This document shows positions 59,336 through 64,000 of a stretch of DNA of 64,000 nt, one piece after another. The stretch is taken from assembly GCF_007859945.1 (NCBI RefSeq), contig NZ_SJPQ01000002.1, positions 322,588 to 386,587 on the forward strand. The letters are read 5' to 3'. The position numbers and the translations under genes were made by a program. The stretch comes from Pseudobythopirellula maris. GTDB lineage: Bacteria; Planctomycetota; Planctomycetia; Pirellulales; Lacipirellulaceae. A model generated the notes under the pieces. It saw only the letters and a list, made by a program, of their open reading frames with translations, ran no database searches and was not told the origin of the DNA. Each line of letters begins with the position of its first letter. Within the stretch, counting starts at the first letter, position 1.

Positions 59336-60382
59336 GTGCCCGAACAAGTCGTCATTATCGGCAGCGGCCCCGCCGGCTGGTGCGCCGCGATCTACACCGC
59401 TCGCGCTAACCTCAACCCGCTCTGCTTCGAGGGCGCCGTGAACGAGGAGAACCGCCAAGACGGCACGCTGCCGCTCGGGCAACTCGCGCTCACCACCGAG
59501 GTGGAGAACTACCCCGGCTTCCCCGCCGGCGACCTGAGCGGATACCTCAAGTCGTCGCTCGATGAGGAGCACCATTGGCTCGCCGATATGCACCAGAAAG
59601 AGGGCTGCAGCGGGCCGGAGCTGATGCACCTGATGCGGCAGCAGGCGGCCAACTTTGGCACTCGGATCGAGACCGACGACATTGTCGAGGTCGATTTCTC
59701 CCAGCACCCGTTCAAGCTCAAGTCGGCCGGTGGCAAGGAAGTCGAGGCGAACTCCGTCATCATCGCCACCGGCGCCCGCGCCAACTACCTCGGCCTCGAG
59801 TCGGAGACTAAGTACAAGAACGTTGGCGTGAGCGCTTGTGCCGTGTGCGACGGCGCCTTGCCGCGGTTCCGCGACAAGCCGCTGGTGGTCGTGGGGGGCG
59901 GAGACTCGGCTGTCGAGGAGGCGGACTACCTCGCTAAGTTCGCCAGCAAGGTCTACCTGATCCACCGCCGCGAGGAGCTGCGGGCCTCTCGGATCATGGC
60001 CGACCGAGCGAAGAACCACGACAAGATTGACATCCAGTGGAACTCGGAAGTCGCCGACGTGCTCGGCGACGACGAGAGCGGCGTGAAGGGCGTGGTGCTC
60101 AAGTCGACCAAAGACGGCTCGACCCGCGAGCTCGACGCCGCCGGCATGTTCGTGGCCATCGGCCACACGCCCAACACCCGCTTCCTCGAGGGCCACCTCG
60201 AGCTGCACGAGAGCAAGTACGTGAAGTGGACCGTGCCGTTCCGCACCAACACGAGTGTCGAGGGCGTGTTCGCCGCCGGCGACGTAGCCGACGACTATTA
60301 CCGCCAGGCGATCACCGCGGCCGGCACCGGCTGCATGGCTGCGCTCGACGCGGAGCGATGGCTCGCTGCTCAAGGGCTTTAG
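59336..60382 (+). CDS. trxB: Thioredoxin reductase
   Basis: A 348-residue flavoprotein that reduces thioredoxin with NADPH. FAD site [20 protein letters not shown], redox pair C168-A-V-C171-D (ACAVCDG), NADPH site [19 protein letters not shown] and [19 protein letters not shown] are conserved. It has about 30 extra residues between residues 30 and 95, compared with the Escherichia enzyme, around [12 protein letters not shown] and [12 protein letters not shown]. The GTG at 59336 gives the family N-terminus. TATAAT at 59276-59281 may be its -10. Confidence 0.9.
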   Translation: MPEQVVIIGSGPAGWCAAIYTARANLNPLCFEGAVNEENRQDGTLPLGQLALTTEVENYPGFPAGDLSGYLKSSLDEEHHWLADMHQKEGCSGPELMHLMRQQAANFGTRIETDDIVEVDFSQHPFKLKSAGGKEVEANSVIIATGARANYLGLESETKYKNVGVSACAVCDGALPRFRDKPLVVVGGGDSAVEEADYLAKFASKVYLIHRREELRASRIMADRAKNHDKIDIQWNSEVADVLGDDESGVKGVVLKSTKDGSTRELDAAGMFVAIGHTPNTRFLEGHLELHESKYVKWTVPFRTNTSVEGVFAAGDVADDYYRQAITAAGTGCMAALDAERWLAAQGL

Positions 60383-60462
60383 TCACTCGGCTTAAGCGGA
60401 ACCACGGATCTGGAAGCGAGCACAGCCCGCCTTTAGTCCGCGGAGATTTTGGTTAGACTTGA

Positions 60463-60499
60463 GGGCCGCGACCGGCTGAGCCGGGGCGCGGCCCTTTTC
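60463..60499 (+). terminator. Rho-independent terminator of trxB
   Basis: Stem GGGCCGCG / CGCGGCCC with an inner CCGGC/GCCGG pair and a TTTT tail, 80 bases after the trxB stop and 30 before the next gene. Confidence 0.8.
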
Positions 60500-60528
60500 T
60501 TATCTAGGCGAACCCTCAGGCGGCAAGA

Positions 60529-62286
60529 ATGGCGAGCGACGCAAACCCTTCCTCTCCGATGTCCGGCTCCCCTTTGACGGGAGTGGAGCGCGACCGCGCG
60601 ATGCTCGCCGAGGCGAGCGCCCGCGGCACGGGCGCCAAGCTTGGCGCCTTCATGCGGCTCTCGGGCCCCGGCTGGTTGCAGAGCGCCATAACGCTCGGCG
60701 GCGGCTCGCTCGCCGGCAGCCTGTACCTCGGCGTGCTGGGCGGCACGAGCCTGCTGTGGCTCCAGCCGCTGGCGATGATCCTCGGCATCGTCATGCTCAG
60801 CGCGATCGGCTACGTCACGCTCTCGACGGGCGAGCGCCCGTTCAAAGCGATCAACACGCACGTGAACCCCGTGCTCGGCTGGTCGTGGGCCCTCGCCACG
60901 CTGGCGGCGAACATCGTCTGGTGCATGCCGCAGTTTGCTTTGGCAAACGGCGCTCTGCAGCAAAACCTGGCCCCAGGTCTTCTCGGAGCCGACAGCGCAC
61001 TTGGCGATTTCAACGCCAAACTATTGATCTCGATCGTCATCCTTGTGATCACGGTCGCGGTGACCTGGAGCTACGGTTCGGGCAGTTGGGGGATCAAACT
61101 CTACGAGTTGGTGCTCAAGCTGATGGTCGCGGCGATTGTGCTTTGCTTCCTCGCGGTGGTTGGCACGCTGGCATGGAGCGGGGCAATCGACCTCGGCGCC
61201 GTCTTCACGGGTTTCATCCCGAACCCCGCCCAGCTCTTCGAGCCCGCCGAAGCCTACTTGCCGTTCCTCGACCAACTCGACGCCGGGGCCCAAGGCTACT
61301 GGGCCGACAAAATCGTCGGCTTGCAACTCGATAAAGCGGCTGCCGCGGCCGCAACGGCCGTTGGCATCAACATGACCTTCCTATTCCCCTACTCGCTGCT
61401 GAGTAAGGGCTGGGGCAAAGAGTTCCGCGGTTTGGCAATCTTCGATCTCGCCACCGGCATGCTGATCCCCTTCGTGCTGGCCACCAGCTGCGTGGTTGTG
61501 GCTTCGGCCACCCAGTTCCACGGCCGTATCGTTCCCGGTTTAGTCGAAGACCTTGAGGAAGAAGCGAAGCCTACCAATGGGGAAGCGAAAGACTTCTACG
61601 GTATCGCCTCGAACAGACTGAAAGTGCTAGGTCTTGCGACTGAAATGCCGAAGAAACCGACACTTGATGAACATCTTGCCGAAGCAAGGAAGCTCCCCCT
61701 CGAAGAACAAGCCATTGCCGCGATGCTCGTGGACCGCAACAACTTCCGGCTGTCGCAGTCCCTTGCCCCGCTCACCGGCGAGGGCGTGGCGAACACCGTC
61801 TTCGGCCTCGGCGTGCTGGGCATGACTCTGTCGACCATCAGCGTGCTGATGCTGATGAGCGGCTTCGCGCTAACGGAGATGCTCGGCCTGAAGCAAAGCG
61901 GCTGGCCTTTCCGCCTTTGCTGCCTAGCGTCGGCCGTCGGCGTCCTTGGTCCGTTCTTTTGGAGCAAGGCGGCGCCCGCGTTGGTGGTGCCGACCTCGGT
62001 GTTCGGCCTGATCCTGCTTCCGATCGCCTACCTCACCTTCTACCTGCTGATGAACCAGCGGAGCTTGTTGGGCGAGGACCTGCCGCGCGGCGGCAAGCGC
62101 GTGGCGTGGAACCTGCTGATGGGCGTCTCGGCGGGCGTCGCCACCGCGGCAAGCCTCTACATGGTCTGGCTCAAGGCGGGCCAGAACGGCATGATCGCCA
62201 TCGGCGCGCTGCTGGCGCTGGCCTTGGTGGTTCAGTTCACCCGCAAACCTCATGGTTCCCCTCCTCCGGAACGGGGGAGGGGCTAG
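60529..62286 (+). CDS. Nramp-like membrane transporter
   Basis: A 585-residue membrane protein related to the Nramp divalent-metal transporters. GPGWLQSAITLGGGSLAGSL matches the first helix, though the usual DPGN metal motif is not present, and GINMTFLFPYSLLSKGWG takes the place of helix 6. About eleven hydrophobic helices are seen, with a soluble insert (340-410). Metal transport is only inferred; the family includes divergent members. The C-terminal residues GSPPPERGRG run into a repeat (62273), so the last codons may be recent. Confidence 0.75.
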   Translation: MASDANPSSPMSGSPLTGVERDRAMLAEASARGTGAKLGAFMRLSGPGWLQSAITLGGGSLAGSLYLGVLGGTSLLWLQPLAMILGIVMLSAIGYVTLSTGERPFKAINTHVNPVLGWSWALATLAANIVWCMPQFALANGALQQNLAPGLLGADSALGDFNAKLLISIVILVITVAVTWSYGSGSWGIKLYELVLKLMVAAIVLCFLAVVGTLAWSGAIDLGAVFTGFIPNPAQLFEPAEAYLPFLDQLDAGAQGYWADKIVGLQLDKAAAAAATAVGINMTFLFPYSLLSKGWGKEFRGLAIFDLATGMLIPFVLATSCVVVASATQFHGRIVPGLVEDLEEEAKPTNGEAKDFYGIASNRLKVLGLATEMPKKPTLDEHLAEARKLPLEEQAIAAMLVDRNNFRLSQSLAPLTGEGVANTVFGLGVLGMTLSTISVLMLMSGFALTEMLGLKQSGWPFRLCCLASAVGVLGPFFWSKAAPALVVPTSVFGLILLPIAYLTFYLLMNQRSLLGEDLPRGGKRVAWNLLMGVSAGVATAASLYMVWLKAGQNGMIAIGALLALALVVQFTRKPHGSPPPERGRG

Positions 62287-62339
62287 GGGAGGGGGCTGAA
62301 GAGGGTACCCGGGGCGCCCCCTCCCCTAACCCCTCCCCC
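62273..62339. repeat. 24-base inverted repeat of C/G-rich type
   Basis: GGGGGAGGGGCTAGGGGAGG (62273-62292, extending to 62296) pairs with 62316-62339 with one mismatch, around GAAGAGGGTACCCG. It covers the stop of the Nramp-like gene. Forms of this repeat are common in bacterial spacers. Confidence 0.8.
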
Positions 62340-62387
62340 CATGGGGGAGGGGGATACGATTCGTAGTTCCAAGTGTGAGCGTCAAGG

Positions 62388-63782
62388 ATGGAAAAGCTCT
62401 CGGTCAAAGCCGCCCGGCAGGAGTCGGCGATCGGCCAGACGGTTACCGTCGAAGGCTGGGTCCGCACGCGGCGAGACTCGAAGGCGGGGTTCAGCTTCAT
62501 TGAACTGAACGACGGCTCGTGCCTCGGCAACCTGCAGGTGCTCGCCCCGCAGGAGCTGGCCAACTACGAGTCGGAGGTCAAACGCCTCACGGCCGGCTGC
62601 TGCGTCCGCTGCCGCGGCGAGGTGGTCGCCTCGCAGGGGGGCGGCCAAGCGACGGAGCTCAAGGCCGACGAGCTGCACGTGTACGGCTGGGCCGAGCCCG
62701 AGACTTACCCGCTGCAGAAAAAGCGGCACTCGTTCGAAAAGCTGCGCGAGTGGGGCCACCTGCGGCCCAGGACCAACGCGATGGGCGCCGTGATGCGGGT
62801 CCGCAACCGGCTCTGCCGGTCGATCCACGAGTTCTTCCAGGAGGACGGTTTCCTCAACGTCCAGACGCCGATCATCACCACCAGCGACTGCGAGGGCGCC
62901 GGCGAGATGTTCCGCGTCACGACGCTCGACCCAGCCAACGCGCCGCGAACCGAAGCGGGCGGAGTCGACTGGGCCCGCGACTTCTTCGGCCGCGAGGCGC
63001 ACCTCACGGTCTCCGGCCAGTTGGAAGGCGAGGCGTATGCCTGCGCGTTGGGCCGCATCTACACGTTCGGCCCGACGTTTCGCGCGGAGAACTCCAATAC
63101 CTCGCGCCACTTGGCCGAGTTCTGGATGGTCGAGCCGGAGGCGGCGTTCTTCGACCTCGACGACAACATGGACCTCGCCGAGCGGTTCCTCAAGCGTTTG
63201 GTGGGCGACGTTCTTCGCGACTGCGACGAGGACCTCGCCCTGTTCAATCAGCACATCGACAAGACGGTCATCGCACGGCTGGAGAAGATCGCCGAGAGCG
63301 CGTTCGTGCGGATGCCTTACACCGACGCCGTCGCGTTGCTCGAGCAGTCGGGTGAGAAGTTCGAGTTCCCCGTTTCCTGGGGCGCCGACCTGCAGGCCGA
63401 GCACGAGCGTTACATCACCGAGAAGCATGTCGGCGGGCCGGTCGTGCTCTACGACTACCCGCGCTCGATCAAGCCGTTCTACATGCGGGTGAACGACGAC
63501 GACAAAACCGTGCGGGCGATGGACGTGCTGGTGCCCGGTGTCGGCGAAATCATCGGCGGCTCGCAGCGCGAAGAGCGGCTCGACGTGCTCACCGCCCGCA
63601 TGCAGGAACAGGGGATCGAGCCGGACGACTACCAGTGGTACGTCGACCTCAGGCGCTACGGCACGGCCCCGCACAGCGGCTTCGGCCTGGGGCTCGAACG
63701 GATGGTGCAGTTCACCACCGGCATGGCGAACATCCGCGACGTGATCCCGTTCCCCCGCACGCCGGGGCACGCGGGGTTCTAG
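62388..63782 (+). CDS. asnS: Asparaginyl-tRNA synthetase
   Basis: A 464-residue class II synthetase. An N-terminal OB-fold (about 1-110, [20 protein letters not shown]) precedes the catalytic domain with motif 1 [16 protein letters not shown], motif 2 [21 protein letters not shown] and motif 3 [15 protein letters not shown]. The end [10 protein letters not shown] matches known AsnRS C-termini. The TAG stop (63780-63782) is also the first three bases of a 95-bp repeat, so the repeat supplies the stop. AAGG lies one base before the ATG. Confidence 0.96.
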   Translation: MEKLSVKAARQESAIGQTVTVEGWVRTRRDSKAGFSFIELNDGSCLGNLQVLAPQELANYESEVKRLTAGCCVRCRGEVVASQGGGQATELKADELHVYGWAEPETYPLQKKRHSFEKLREWGHLRPRTNAMGAVMRVRNRLCRSIHEFFQEDGFLNVQTPIITTSDCEGAGEMFRVTTLDPANAPRTEAGGVDWARDFFGREAHLTVSGQLEGEAYACALGRIYTFGPTFRAENSNTSRHLAEFWMVEPEAAFFDLDDNMDLAERFLKRLVGDVLRDCDEDLALFNQHIDKTVIARLEKIAESAFVRMPYTDAVALLEQSGEKFEFPVSWGADLQAEHERYITEKHVGGPVVLYDYPRSIKPFYMRVNDDDKTVRAMDVLVPGVGEIIGGSQREERLDVLTARMQEQGIEPDDYQWYVDLRRYGTAPHSGFGLGLERMVQFTTGMANIRDVIPFPRTPGHAGF

Positions 63783-63874
63783 TGCGAAACGCACGGATGC
63801 GTAGCGTGTGCGGCGGTGTGATTCGACGTCGATATGGCGAAAACAACGCTACGGCTAGCGGTAGTGCGATCTAG
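63780..63874 (+). repeat. 95-bp dispersed repeat, copy B
   Basis: Copy of 3062-3156 in the opposite orientation, 93 of 95 bases identical. It starts exactly at the asnS stop codon (TAGTGCGAAACGCACGG) and ends in GCGATCTAG. Confidence 0.88.
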
Positions 63875-63920
63875 AAGGCGTATTTAGGTTTGCGGAATGC
63901 GGGGTAAGAGTGAGGGGCTG

Positions 63921-64000
63921 CTACTCGAGATCCTCAGCCGAAATCGAGTCTTGCCGCGCGCTCAGCACCCGGTAGATCACGACTGCATCATCCTCGACGC
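63921..64000 (-). CDS. RelE/ParE-type toxin, C-terminal fragment (partial)
   Basis: On the minus strand the last 25 codons before a TAG at 63923 read VEDDAVVIYRVLSARQDSIS then AEDLE. This resembles the C-terminal strand of RelE/ParE toxins, which often end with a RVLHGRQD-like motif. The rest of the gene lies beyond the window. Only the motif supports this, so confidence is moderate. An antitoxin gene should lie upstream, outside the window. Confidence 0.5.
   Translation of the reverse strand, partial: VEDDAVVIYRVLSARQDSISAEDLE

Overview
The window looks like chromosomal DNA of a high-GC planctomycete, most likely order Pirellulales. The signs are several PEP-CTERM proteins with planctomycete dockerin-like repeats, DUF1559 prepilin-like proteins, a DUF1080 hydrolase, a PadR regulator paired with a permease-prefix-like membrane protein, and long spacers full of short palindromic repeats. 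No database search was possible, so names rest on motifs and remembered family patterns. About 53 protein genes and one tRNA are supported; both window ends cut through a gene.

Layout. 1-6.9 kb: end of a BatA/VWA-type protein, tRNA-Leu(UAG) with its own promoter, a one-heme secreted protein, a DinB protein, two unrecognised exported or membrane proteins, a fatty-acid desaturase and a peptidoglycan amidase. 7.4-14.1 kb: an accessory patch with two pectate lyases (one carrying dockerin and PEP-CTERM), a helical-bundle protein, two more PEP-CTERM proteins (one AT-rich), a desaturase gene relic and dispersed repeats. 14.2-20.2 kb: an aminotransferase, a DUF1080 hydrolase, a rhomboid protease, a short-chain dehydrogenase and a glycine-rich PEP-CTERM protein. 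20.6-29.3 kb: housekeeping genes on the minus strand, phoH - 7TM-HD phosphohydrolase - ybeY - CorC/HlyC, then cdsA, uppS and purA.

29.6-38.9 kb is the most unusual region: a DUF1559 pseudopilin, a 1418-residue open frame made of three complete PEP-CTERM proteins fused end to end, a further PEP-CTERM paralogue, and a LacI-family regulator. Upstream of the regulator lie three TGAYACCGGTRTCA operator-like palindromes, one placed just downstream of a sigma70-type promoter; a degraded copy precedes the DUF1559 gene.

39.2-49.9 kb: a Nudix protein, a NifS-like desulfurase with an A-type Fe-S carrier, an Flp pilin, queA, rsmH with a small membrane protein in the ftsL position, a chimeric DUF1559 protein, and an ArsR - rhodanese/DUF2892 - CoA-disulfide-reductase-rhodanese operon that looks like a persulfide-response module. 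50-64 kb: a PadR pair, an outer-membrane barrel, folP, proA, an orphan fliM, cstA, trxB, an Nramp-like transporter, asnS and the tail of a ParE-like toxin.

Two short mobile repeats stand out. A 157-bp MITE-like element with TA at both ends occurs twice in full and once as a fragment. A 95-bp repeat occurs at both ends of the window in inverted orientation. In two places the repeat itself supplies the TAG stop codon of the upstream gene.
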